A DNA stretch of 64,000 bases from Acorus gramineus (lineage: Eukaryota > Streptophyta > Magnoliopsida > Acorales > Acoraceae), in assembly GCA_030737835.1 (NCBI GenBank), contig CM060848.1, forward strand, positions 10,176,509 to 10,240,508. The letters run 5' to 3'. Positions 28,742-39,199 of this stretch are shown piece by piece. The notes under the pieces were generated by a model that saw only the letters and a list, made by a program, of their open reading frames with translations, did no database searches and had not been told where the DNA came from. Within the stretch, counting starts at the first letter, position 1. Every line of letters begins with the position of its first letter. Both the position numbers and the translations under genes were made by a program.

Positions 28742-29856
28742 TATAGATACCTCAATTTTGACCGTCCAAAGAAAAGAAATTTACTTCAAGTACATTTTTA
28801 AATGACCACATTGGAACATATAGAAAACTACCCAAAGTTGAATAGACATGGAAATAGAAGAAAAAGATAGAACTGCCGGAAGGTGGCTACTTGAAACAAG
28901 CCGCCCCTCCTCAGATGGCTACATTCAAGTAGCCGTCAGACACCTTTTTCCAAATCCATAGAGAAACCTGCAGAAATTAGAAGGCTACTTGAAACCAGCC
29001 GCCTCCCTAAGGACGGCTCGATACAACATGCTGCCCCCCAACCACTTCCCAGAGATGGGACATAAAGCAACATTTAATGTTGATTGGCAGGTCATCATGG
29101 GGACGTCATCTTGAAAGTAGAAGCCCCTCACTAGGCGGCTAGTTACAAGTAGCCGCTCCTTGTTTGGACAAATTTTCAGAACAAATATCTGAATTTCTTA
29201 GGGGTGAAGTTTGCTTAAACCACTCTATTACCCAATCCATTCTATTGTCCAGGGAATAATCCAGTACTCCTTTTTACCTATAAAAGGGGGGGTGGTTGTG
29301 GTGAGAACAAAAGGTGGACAATGTCATTTCCAAAGTCTGTGTTAGAGAAAGAGAGAGAGAGAGAGAGGGAGAGAGCCTTAATTGAGAGAGAGTGAAAGCC
29401 ATTCCCCACCAAAATCCACTCTCCAAAACCCCCCCTCTAACCATTGTCCTAAACCTCTCTTAGCCCTAGCCAAATAAATCCAAATTCCTACCTAGGTGCT
29501 GCCTAAATCTAGAAGAAGAAACCACCAACACCACTTTCAATCCTCACTACCACCACCCTAGCCAAGCCAAAACACTTCCTACCTTGGTTCTGCCCAAATC
29601 CAGAAAACCAAGAACCAGGTACCAGGCGGCTAGTCCAAACGAGCCGTCGGACTCAGATGGCTAGGTTCAAGTAGCCGGTTTACCCTCCCTCCCACGTGTC
29701 AGCAGCCCCTTTTTCAAGTTCTTATCTAGCAGAAAGGATTCTCCATTTTCACCTCTGTGTGTGGTAGGCCCGTAGCTCAGAGAGGAGAACCCACACAATT
29801 TCCCCCCGAGGCGATCAGCAGCAACACCAACTTTTCCTGCTTTTTTTGAGAAAGCA
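28742..29856 (+). mobile_element. LTR of the second Tat-like family (copy T1) inserted in Tat-1 gag
   Basis: It starts TATAGATACCTCAATTTTG (a decayed TGTAGATACCCCAATTTTG, as at 42394 reversed) and ends ...GAGAAAGCA, followed two bases later by TGGCGATCACAAC, a primer-binding-site-like leader box shared with copies T2 and T3. A TATA box, CTATAAAAGG, lies at 29278. It contains about seven inverted-repeat motifs of GGCGGCTA...TAGCCGCC type. A second TGGCGATCAC box at about 29997 makes the exact LTR end uncertain. Leader DNA continues to about 30042, where Tat-1 protease resumes. Confidence 0.85.
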
Positions 29857-30049
29857 GATGGCGATCACAACAAACCCCGTCTTTCTGAGAAGCTGTCGGG
29901 CGGCCCAAAAACGACTCTTCGGGGGGTGTTTTGATCAGTCATGAGATGGACCAGGACCAAGTTTGCAGAACCCCCAAGTTTTCCATACCGATAAAATTGG
30001 CGATCACGGTGGGACACCCTTCATGAAAAATGACAAAAGGTAATCCTTT

Positions 30050-30510
30050 TCTGCGGAGATATCCTTTTCCTTAGCTCCTTCAACCGAATGGGTTTAGATG
30101 CGGAGATCATCCAACGTTTGAGTCTGCCCCTAGCCGGGTTCAACAGGAAGTGAATTACCCCGATTGGAGTGGTGACCTTGCCAGTCACCGCTGTCGATCG
30201 CACTCTGGACATCGAGTTTATTGTGGTGGATTCCCCCTCGGCTTACAACGCCAACATGGGACGGGACTGGATTCACCGCATGGAGGGCGTGCCATCAACT
30301 TTGCACCAGGTTATGCGTTGCCTCACCAAAGACGGTCGCTCAACTATTGATGTCCGTGGTGACCAGGTCACCGCGAGACGTTGCTGCGTGATCGCCTCAA
30401 GTGCAATCGTCCCATTGCCTCGGGATGCTCCCCCCCCCCCCCCCGCCATTATAGCAATTAGCCGATCGACCACCAAAGTCGAAACGGGCTCTCGCCAAAG
30501 AAGCACCTGA
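30050..30510 (+). pseudogene. Tat-1 aspartic protease, N-terminus lost
   Basis: Readable from DILFLSSFNRMGLD (30055 on), then RLSLPLAGFN, a TGA, then VTLPVTAVDRTLDIEFIVVD, SAYNANMGRDWIHRMEGV and PSTLHQVMRCL. This is the retropepsin region between the first active-site loop and the linker to RT in Tat-like elements. The catalytic DSG/DTG triad itself is missing because the T1 insertion and a deletion removed it. A run of 13 C at about 30431 disrupts the linker. Confidence 0.82.
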
Positions 30511-30662
30511 GCCTCCCACTCTTGAGCCGGTCAAGTCTGTTCCCCTGGACGCAGACACCACATAGAGGACTGTCCAAATAGGGAGTCTATTTTCCTCGGA
30601 AGACAGAGACACCCTACTAGCCCTGTTGTGGGCCAACCGAGATGTCCTTGCCTTGACACATA

Positions 30663-32400
30663 GTGATATGCCTGGAATCGACCCCCTCAATCGCTGTCCA
30701 TGAACTCAATATCCGTCTCAGTTCGACCCCTGTCAGACAGAAGCAGCGGCGCTTCGCCCCCAAACGCAACAAGATCATATCGGACGAAATCGATCGTCGT
30801 CTCGAGGCCGGGTTCATCCGAGAAGTTCAATACCCCGATTGGATCTCAATTGTCGTCCTCACAGAGAAGAAGAATGGCAAATGGAGAGTCTTGCATCGAC
30901 TTCGTCAATTTGAACAAGGCGTGCCCGAAGGACAGCTATCCCCTTCCCAAGATCAATTAGCTGGTCGACGTGACGACCGGATATCAACGCCTATCCTTCT
31001 TGGATGCCTTTTTGGGGCATAACCAGATCCCCTTGCACCCGAGTGACCAAGAAAAGATGGCGTTCATCACTGAGCGTGGGCTCTACTATTACACAGTCAT
31101 GCCATTTGGGTTGAAGAACGCCGGGGCCACATTTCAACGTTTGGTGAACAAAGTTTTCCGCAAACTCATCGGACGAACCGTTGAAGTTTACATCGATGAT
31201 ATGGTCGTGAAGAGTCGCTCTCACCATGACCATCTAGTCCATTTGGCGGAGGCTTTCGAAACCATTAGGGCACACCATATGAAGTGAACCCCGCAAAGTG
31301 TTTCTTCAGGGTCTCCTCCAGTTACTTCTTGGGCTACATTGTCCACTGACAGGGTATAGAAACCAGCCCAGTACAAGTCAAGGAACTTCACGAATCCCCT
31401 TCGCCTAAATCAGTACGAGACATATAGGTGATTACAGGTCGGGTTGCGGCACTCGCGCGGTTCATCTCTCGACTCTCGGACCGCTGCCGCCCGTTCTTCC
31501 AAGCTATCAAGGCAGGCAAGGGAATGAAGTGGGAAGAGGCGCATCAAGCTGCATTCCGCGAGCTCAAGGAGCACCTCACCCGACCGCCAATTCTTTCAGT
31601 TCCGGTCGAGGGGGAGGAACTCTATTTGTACCTTGCAATCTCTACCACCTCCATGAGTGTGACACTCTTTCGTGAACACGGCGCCAGCAACGCCTTGTAT
31701 TCTATACCAGCAAGTCAATGACGGACGCCGAGGGCTGCTATTCCCCAATCGAGAAGCTCATTCTTGCGCTCGTGGTGACCAAGCGAAGGCTCCGCCACTA
31801 CTTCTAAGCGCACCGCATCGTGGTCCTCACATCGCACCCTATCCGCGTGTTCCTCCATAAGCCATACTTATACGGACACATGGTGAAATGGGCTATCGAG
31901 CTGTCACCATTCGATATCGATTACAAACTTTGGGTCTCAATGAAGGGCCAGGTGGTGGTAGAGTTCCTCCTCGAATTCGACCCCGTGGACGGGATAGAAA
32001 AATCGGTGGCCGAGCTTGAAGACGGGGGTTCTTCAAGCACCACCACAGGGGGCACGGGCTGGGATCGTTATTCAGACCCAAGATGGGACCAAGCTCGAAC
32101 AATCGCTCTGACTTAGCTTCGCCGCGTCCAACAATGTGGCGGAAATTGAGGCGCTGCTAGCCGGCCTCCGACTCTCCAAGGCACTCCATGTCAGGTACTT
32201 GCGCTTATATTGCAACTCCCAAATGGTGGTTTTACAGGTCGACGACACCTACGCCGCTAAGGACCAGAGGATGGAGCAATACCAACACTTGGCAACCGAG
32301 CTGTCTAAAGAGTTCTTCGGCTTTGATATCCACTATCTCTCGAGGGTGACAATGCCATGGCTGACTCTCTCGCCACGTCAGCCACCGACGAAGGAGGACA
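30663..32400 (+). pseudogene. Tat-1 reverse transcriptase and RNase H, multiple breaks
   Basis: RT blocks in order: VRQKQRRFAPKRNKII, EVQYPDWISIVVLTEKKNGK, then a frameshift, CIDFVNLNKACPKDSYPLP, a TAG, SFLDAFLGHNQIPLHP, FITERGLYYYTVMPFGLKNA, and YIDDMVVKS, which holds the catalytic DD (about 31189-31215). After several stops, SRLSDRCRPFFQAIK and the connection to RNase H follow. RNase H-type text includes KWAIELSPFDIDYK, AEIEALLAGLRLSKAL and a DSQ-like NSQMVVLQV. At least five stops or shifts are spread through the region. Confidence 0.9.
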
Positions 32401-32551
32401 TTGGGTTCCTTCAGACGTATTGGAGCTCCCGTGCATCGATCATCCCCCCATAGTCGGAATGATCCAGAGGGAGTCCCCGTGGTGGATGGACACCATCGAG
32501 GCCTTCATCTGAGACTGAACCGTACTTGGGGACCCTACCGAAGCGCTAAAG

Positions 32552-33722
32552 ATGAGACGTCGCTCCGCGAGGTACTTGATCATCGATGGGGTCCTGTACC
32601 GGTGCAACGGGGATGGGCTATTCCTAAAGTGCCTCGCTATGAACAAAACCAAACCGCTGATGGAGGAGATTCATGAAAGATCGTGCGGCGATCACTCCTC
32701 AGGGAAGTCACTAGCTCATTGCATCTTGACTCAGGGGTACTATTGGCCTACGCTCCGAAAAGACGCCATCGATTTCGCGCGACAGTGCAAACAATGCTAG
32801 CTACATGCCCCTCTCATCCACCTCCTGGCCGAGGACTTGCACGCCCTCACCGTCCCATTGCTCTTTGCGTAATGGGGGATGGACATCGCTGGGCCATTCT
32901 CGGTCACCGCTGGGGGAAAAAGGTACGTGCTCCTAGCAACCGACTATTTGCTAAGTGGGTTGAGGCGGAGGCTTACAAGACCGTAAAGCACTCCAACATA
33001 AAAAATTTCTTGTGGAAGCACATTATTTGCAGGTTCGGAGTGCCTAGGACCGTGGTGGCGGACAACAAGACGCAGTTCTCGAACGCCCCTGTTCACAAGT
33101 TTTGTGAAAAGTACGACTTCAGGCAGCGGTTCTCCTCCTGCGCATACTCGTAGGGGAACGGGCAGACTGAAGTCACCAACCGCATGATCTTCAACTGCTT
33201 GAAGAAGAGGCTTGAAGACAAGAAGGGGCGATGGCTCGGGAAGCTCCCGGGAGTCCTCTGGGCATACCGCACCGCCCGAAGGAAGCCCACAGGGGAGACC
33301 CCATATGCCCTCGCCTAAGGCACAGAGGCAGTCATTCCTAGCGAGGTCGGCCTTCCAACTCTACGGTCGTCACTTGCCGATTCCAAACAGATTGATGCGG
33401 CCCTCATCGAAAACCTCGCTCTGCTTGAGGAACGAAGGGAAGCCGCCCTCACCCGCTTTGCACGTACCAAGGCCAACAAGCCCTCCACTTCAACTGAAAG
33501 GTGCGCCCCGGGTCATTCACGCACGGCGAGTGGGTGCTCCGATGCGTCATCGACAACACGCGTGAACTTAATGCTGGGAAACTCGGGGCCACCTGGGAAG
33601 GCCCATATGAAGTGGTGGAGGCTTATGGAAAGGGGGCGTACAAGCTTTGCACGGTCGAGCCCCGAAAGGTACCCATACCGACGCCATGGAATGCTGTGAA
33701 CTTGAGAAAATATTATGTGTAG
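32552..33722 (+). pseudogene. Tat-1 integrase, disrupted
   Basis: Integrase zinc-binding and core blocks are visible: RYLIIDGVLYRCNGDGLFLK, HERSCGDHSSGKSLAHCI, QGYYWPTLRKDAIDFARQCK (HHCC-type region), WGMDIAGPF, ATDYFAKWVEAEAYKTV, FGVPRTVVADNKTQFSN (the core NG.QF is decayed), then GKLPGVLWAYRTARRKPTGE and the C-terminal block GKLGATWEGPYEVVEAYGKG ending NAVNLRKYYV with a TAG at 33720. At least four stops and a frameshift occur. Position and order are normal for a gypsy pol. Confidence 0.9.
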
Positions 33723-35713
33723 GCCGGGTGGCCTTATTTAATAATGTTTAAAGACTATTTATGTTTAATTCATTTCTTTAGCTCACACCTACATGTTCTA
33801 AATACGGAATGAATGCTTGTGATTACGTTTCTCTATCCAATACATTGCCATCCCCCCGAGCATGTATGGCGTCGGATAGGACCGGTGATAGTTGCCACCT
33901 ACCCCTGTACTGTCGGTCGAGGAAAAGCCATATTATATCGGGTCTAGCCACGCGCATGACGCGGGTCAGGGAGGGAACGAGACACCCACTCACCCCCATA
34001 CGCGTGGTCAGATACAGACCAAAACTCCCTCCAAGGGTGACGCTGCCTGCCGGTTCAAGCTGGAGGGAAGGGAAGAACCCCATAGGGCCATGCCGTTCTA
34101 ACCGTTCAAGCCAGGGGTACGACCCAGAATCCCATAGGGCCACGTCGTTCTCACGATTCAAGCCAAGGATACAGGCCAAACCCGGCAGGGCCATGCCGTT
34201 CTCACGGTTCAAGCCAGTGGTACGACTTAGAATCCCATAAGGCCACGCTGCTCTCACGGTAGGGCCATGCCGAACGTTGGTGCTCATCGCGTTCGGCCTG
34301 GAGGAGAGACACCTGCGTCACCGCACGCACCGTTGCTTCCTCAGCACGGGCAAGAGCGACGGGTGAGGGTACCCTCGGGGCTGGAACCCGAGTCACCGGG
34401 GCCACCTCTTCTACGTCGCCGAAATCCCAATCGGAGTCGCCGCTCACCCCATCTCCCTCCTCCCCATAAGAAAGGCATGGATGACGACCTCTGACACAGG
34501 ACAAACCCTCACCCCCTGATGGCCTCCGCGCACAGCATAGGGCCAGCAATGCTTTGGCATCGGCCATCAGGGTGTGCACATCAATCAACTAAGGGAAAGA
34601 GGGGGCCCAGGCGAAAGTCCAAAGGGCAGGGAAAACCGTCTCCTCCATTAAGCGGGCCCTGGGCTGGACAGTTCCCAACCGAGCTCGATGTGACCTACAT
34701 GGATCAGTACCATACAAAAAAAAGAAGAAAGAGAAGGGGAGTAGGAATGGGAAAAAAAACTTACAAAGTATCCCTAACCTCGTCGGCACAGGAGGTGTCT
34801 CGTCAATCGGGCACTGCTACTCTCCTCCGAGTGCAATCACCTCTTCCTTCCACCTCTGGTCAACATTCGGAAGTGAGGACAAAAGGCGTTGTCGCCCATT
34901 CATGATGAGGTAGAAGCGCCCCCTCTCATGGGGGCAAACTGCAAAGCAATAGCAGTATATGACCTCGGCGAGCCCGAGGCCATACCCCCTCGTTTCGTTG
35001 AGATACAACGCCGTGTTGATGATGCGAAAGACGTTGGGTGCACTTGAAGAGGTGCGAGCCCGAAGCACGTGAGAAAAGTGGGAATGAGAGGATGAAGAGG
35101 GAGGTGGAGGACCGGAAGGTGATAGGGAGAGAAGTACGCCTCACTCGTCGACCCCGGAGTCATAACGGACCCTCCTCTGAAAGACACCCCTCGGGAGCGC
35201 GGCCATTTCAGACGATTGGAAAAAGAGAGAGGAAGAGAGAGAAATCAGAACGACCGATCGAGCAACAGCCCGAGCGACTCCTCCCCCCTCCTTTTAAACT
35301 ACGAGAAGAGACCGTCCTGATTTTCGAGCGTCCCCTCGTCTTCCTGAACGTCCACCAACGCCTTTCGAGCATTACATCGCCTTGGAACGAGGTGACGAGG
35401 CCCCCGACCAACGGCTCGATAAAGAGACGGACGTCAGTCCCACTCAAAAATCATCAATTCGATCAACGAGTGGACAGCCGACGTAACCAAAGGCCTTAAC
35501 TCCCTCGGGAACCCTCAACTTGAAGTACGAACGGCTCAGTTGACGCTAGCCCCTTGAAACCCTGCGAGCCGCCGTGTTGAGGGAGCGCACAGAGGTCGAC
35601 ATAAACATTCTCCTTAGGCAAGCTCAACCACCCGCCGCGCGTCGCTTCAGGGAATGTTTTTTCCACCAGACTGGGAGGCCTTTAATCCCAATCAGGTAGA
35701 AAAAGGGGGCATC
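33723..35713 (+). other. Tat-1 3' region between integrase and 3' LTR
   Basis: About 2 kb with no sense coding. A minus-strand open segment at 34202-34588 is Ala/Arg/Glu-rich and may be a decayed antisense frame, as some Tat-like elements carry one here, but I cannot assign it. The polypurine tract AAAAAGGGGGC lies at about 35700-35710, immediately before the LTR. Confidence 0.6.
34084..34270 (+). repeat. Tandem repeat, 51-52-bp units, about 3.5 copies
   Basis: AGGGCCATGCCGTTCT or variants start at 34084, 34136, 34187 and 34239, each followed by a C.C.GTTCAAGCCA block. It lies in the Tat-1 3' region. Confidence 0.88.
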
Positions 35714-36330
35714 TGTAGGGCCCAAAAATGAGGCCCATCCAGGAAGCTCCACGTGACCAGCCCACGATCCAATTAAGCGACGTCCCACGGCCCGTATTGC
35801 CCACCTCAGCCGATCCGGCCTGCCAGCCTGCCAAAACCCTACGACTAAGTCAAAGGATCCCCCCTAACCCAGTCAAAAGATCATCACTTGGTTGACTTTC
35901 TGGGTAAATACAAATCCAGCAAATCTGGAGCCATCAAATGATTGATCCCCCAGGATTGGATGGATATACTTTAAACAGGGAATCAATAATTAGTTAACTC
36001 CCTAATCTTGGTAGGTCTGGAAGAGGATAATGACTGTATATTGAGCAAATCCCAGCAATTGCATAGAATAAAAGATCCCATCTCATCCAATGGGGGTGTG
36101 ATCTCCAGAAGGTTCTAAGATTGGAAAAGCACTATAAAAAGGAAACTATGTATAACTTGATCCCTAGAGCAAAAAAGAGGGGTATGTAGGCAGCCTAGAG
36201 GGAGATCTCAGGTTCAGTCGAAAACAAAATTTTCACCACACCCAAAAGGAGGGGAATCTACAGGATCAAAGGGGAGGAGACTGGGAGGAGCGGAGCCGAC
36301 GGATCTTGGCGACCCAAATCCTGCTAGTCA
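35714..36330 (+). repeat. Tat-1 3' LTR (also 5' to a second gag copy)
   Basis: Starts TGTAGGGCCC right after the polypurine tract, with a TATA box CTATAAAAA at 36132, and ends GCTAGTCA before CTTGGCACGCCAGGTAGGGG. Clearly similar to 27181-27793 but with scattered substitutions and small indels, so the insertion is not recent. Confidence 0.88.
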
Positions 36331-36399
36331 ATTTCTGCGCCTCCAGCTTGGCACGCCAGGTAGGGGACGCGCGTGTGAAACGAAGCACGATTCGTGATC

Positions 36400-37349
36400 A
36401 TGCCTCCCAAGAAGAACCTTCCGTCTCTTCCGCCACTGGTAACCTGATCTGCACTGTTGAACGCCTCGTCCGATCCCGGAGGCTTATCGAGGGAAAACCC
36501 GTAGCCCGACGGTGATGGCCTACAGCACCGTGTGAATCAGGCCGGTCTCGAGGCCGAGGCTGAGGAACTCCGTCGTGCTGTGGAGCACATGCAACGTGAG
36601 AACGAGCGCCTTCGCAATCTGGTTGACAATCTGCTAGAGCAGGAAGACAGGCAGCATGACTCAAAGCCTGGTGGGATTGTCTTGCCCGATCAAACCATTC
36701 CTCCACGCACGGGCGAACACCAAGCTTGCGCGGATCCTTTAGCGAACCCCGTCCCTAACGAAGAACCCGCCGGCTCATCAAATGTGGCTGTGAACTCTAA
36801 AAGGCCACGCCAGGATGACCCGGGGCTCCGTGAAGACCTGATGAAGGCAATGGACCAACGGTTCCGGACTATGAGATCGCGCACGGTGGCATATCATGCA
36901 CTCTAGAAGGCAGAATTGATCCACCTCTCTCCGCTCTCGGTGGATATCCTCCGCGCCCCCCGTTCAGAAAAGTTCACTCTCCCGAAGTTTAATCTCTACG
37001 AGGGGAAGACCCGACAGAGCATCTGTTTTTGTTTCAACAACGCATGTCACTCAAGGCCGGAGACGACGCCCTACTTTGCAAAGTTTTCCCGCAGAGCCTC
37101 GGGGGGCAGGCTCTCGCATGGTTTTGGAAGCTCCCACCCCCCCCCCCAAAAAAAAAAAAACTTGTGTGAGGTGTTCATCGGCCACTACATCTGCCACGGT
37201 AAGCCAAAGAAGGATGTCGTCAACCTCTTCGGAATGAGACAAGTGGAAGGCGAACGACTAAAGGATTACCTCACACGTTTCAGCATAGAGATGGCCCAGG
37301 TCGACGATTGCGACCCGAGGACCGCCACGATGGCCTTCCGATCATGGCA
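36400..37349 (+). pseudogene. Second Tat-1 gag copy, truncated
   Basis: Same leader and gag as at 27863: ATG at 36400, the same early TGA, EAEAEELRRAVEHMQREN, LREDLMKAMDQRFRTMRS, the same TAG, LSPLSVDILRAPRSEKF, then CEVFIGHYICHGK, GERLKDYLTRFSIEMAQ. A C/A homopolymer at about 37134-37160 breaks the frame. It reads about 100 bases past the point where the first copy is cut, then ends abruptly near 37349 in AT-rich DNA. There is no pol and no further LTR. Confidence 0.85.
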
Positions 37350-37733
37350 AAATAATGAGAAATATATTTTCGTTATAATGACATTTATTTATCACATACA
37401 AGTATAAAACAATGAGAATTATATTTTATCAAATTATCTCAAAATATATAATCAGTATATGTATTATATATATAAAAAAATCTTTAAGTTCAACAATTAA
37501 GTATAAAAGCATATAAAAGAAAAGAGAAATTTAAAAAATATTACCAAGCGATCGTATTTTGGGGAGATAAAAAGAAAAACAATTCTTTTAAGATTCAACA
37601 ATGATGTGTTGTTACCCATAAAAAGAAAAGTTTTGATACACCCAACCCCAAAATTATCCCAAAAATCACCTCAAGGTCATATACATTTATTTTTTTGTCA
37701 AATTATTATTATTATTATTTTTTGTCAAATTGT
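37350..37733. other. AT-rich spacer
   Basis: No feature recognised between the truncated gag and the SINE. Confidence 0.5.
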
Positions 37734-37749
37734 AAATAAAGAGTACATG

Positions 37750-37964
37750 GTCCCCCACAGGCTTATGCCTGTGGTGTAAGGACGCTGGCGTCCTCGACGG
37801 TACCCAGGTTCGACTCTCGCTAGCAGCGAGAATGGGAAATACAACCCTGTTGAGCTGAGTTGTTGTGTTGGAGCTGTAAGCCCACTGTTGTTGCTCTATG
37901 TTGTGTGCTGGGCACTGGCCCATAATGTCGCCCTTGTCCAGGGCCTCTATGTAACAAAAAATAA
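37750..37964 (+). mobile_element. tRNA-derived SINE, 215 bp, with 16-bp target duplication
   Basis: A perfect direct repeat AAATAAAGAGTACATG flanks the insert (37734-37749 and 37965-37980). The head holds an A-box-like TGGTGTAAGGA (37772-37782) and a B box GGTTCGACTC (37807-37816), spaced as in a tRNA promoter for RNA polymerase III. The body is unrelated to the tRNA, and the tail ends GTAACAAAAAATAAA. Not a functional tRNA. I could not match it to a named SINE family. Confidence 0.9.
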
Positions 37965-37980
37965 AAATAAAGAGTACATG

Positions 37981-38436
37981 ATATAATTTGATGATTTTTG
38001 GAGATGAGATTTATCATTAAAAAAAAAGTGATGTGTTGTTTTGAGGATGAACATTGAGGTGGGGGGATACTTGAATGTTTGAAGAGGGAAAAAAAAAGTC
38101 TTAACACTCCTAGCGATGGCCAGAATTTTTTTTATTTTTTATGTTATTGTAAATTTCTTTCAATAGTTTATCTATATATATATAACACTATATTAAAAAA
38201 GAATGTGATGCGTATGAGACAAATAACATGGTGTAAATTTATTTGATTTACCTATTTTATCACAACGTTTTTGAATTGACCTACCTATCTCTGTTCATTG
38301 GAACACTTTAAGATGGGAAATGAAGTAAACCACTATCTTCATAGGAACACTTTTTTTAATTCAATGTTCTTAATTCTATACACGTGTCCACTTCTCGGTC
38401 ACATGTCCCTCATCTATGTGTGAATATGTTGGGGTG
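37981..38436. other. AT-rich spacer
   Basis: No feature recognised. Confidence 0.5.
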
Positions 38437-38782
38437 TGTTAAGGTTCTCAATGAAAAATTTTAAAATACTTTTAAGATTGTTGTAAACTAAATAGAATAC
38501 TTGAACATAAGAGAATATAAACAAAGCACACAAGTATATAGAGAAGAGAAGTAAAGAGAGATTTCTTATTCACTATTTGTTAGTTGGTTATGGAATACAT
38601 TACAAACCCCTCAATTTATATGGTCCATAGAGGAAACTCAATGGTTGGAAGTTATAAATAATAAGAGGTGGGGGTACATAATGGGGTGTTAAAGAAGTGT
38701 GGGGTTATGGAAGTGAAGAGAGGGGGTTATGGAGAAAGTAATGGGAGTTGTGGTGGTGGTGGTTATCCATAATTTTACAACA
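38437..38782 (-). mobile_element. Copia 3' LTR, minus strand, about 346 bp
   Basis: On the minus strand it begins TGTTGTAAAATTATGG at 38782, directly after the polypurine tract AAGGGGGAG (38783-38791 reversed), and ends ...GAACCTTAACA at 38437. Size and position fit a short copia LTR. Confidence 0.72.
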
Positions 38783-39030
38783 CTCCCCCTTGATGACCAT
38801 CACGCTAAAATAATTGCCTTATTAAAACCTTGCTTGGAAAACACAGTAGGAAAAAATCAAAGCGAAGGAAAAAGAGTACAATATACTTTATGTTAGATTG
38901 GTGTATGCGCTTTAACACTGCCTCGTTAAAACTTTGCCAGGAAGACCCAATGGAACAAAACCTAGGCGAAGGAAAAAGAGTAAAAGCAAGCAAATGTCAT
39001 CTAAAAATATACTCCCCCTCATAATGATAA
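38783..39030 (-). mobile_element. Copia post-pol 3' region, minus strand, body lost
   Basis: Read on the minus strand it carries GGCAAAGTTTTAACGAGGCA and AAGCAAGGTTTTAATAAGGC plus CTTTTTCCTTCG, the repeated text that follows copia pol genes (compare 26130-26260), and a second polypurine-like AGGGGGAG near 39010. No pol sequence is joined to it; unrelated Tat-like leader DNA begins by about 39040. Confidence 0.7.
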
Positions 39031-39199
39031 AGCCACAAAGATTGGTTACAAATACGTTGCTGTCGATGTGGATTTTTCGATGATTAGTCGTCAATCCGGG
39101 TTCTTTCGATCTTGGATCCGATGCATACGCGGCGTACTGAATCACCGTTCGAAGGATAGTCCAAGTTTGCCCAAGGACGTAGTCGTAGTGATCGCCACT

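Larger units (their letters stand above)
27181..36330 (+). mobile_element. Tat-like Ty3/gypsy retrotransposon (Tat-1), decayed, two LTRs
   Basis: A 5' LTR at 27181 and 3' LTR at 35714 (both TGTAGGGCCCAAAAA) enclose gag, protease, RT, RNase H and integrase in gypsy order, followed by about 2 kb without sense-strand coding and a polypurine tract. Stops and frameshifts occur in every domain, so the copy is dead. Gag is cut by an LTR of a different family (28742-29856), which also removed the gag C-terminus and protease N-terminus. A second gag copy continues past the 3' LTR. Domain wording (for example EYIDDMVVKS-type YIDDMVVKS, and AEIEALLAGLRL of RNase H) places it with Tat-like elements. Confidence 0.9.

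Noticed and set aside
37750-37830. A functional tRNA gene
   Set aside because: A and B boxes are present but the acceptor and anticodon stems are not complete; the flanking 16-bp duplication and tail show a SINE.
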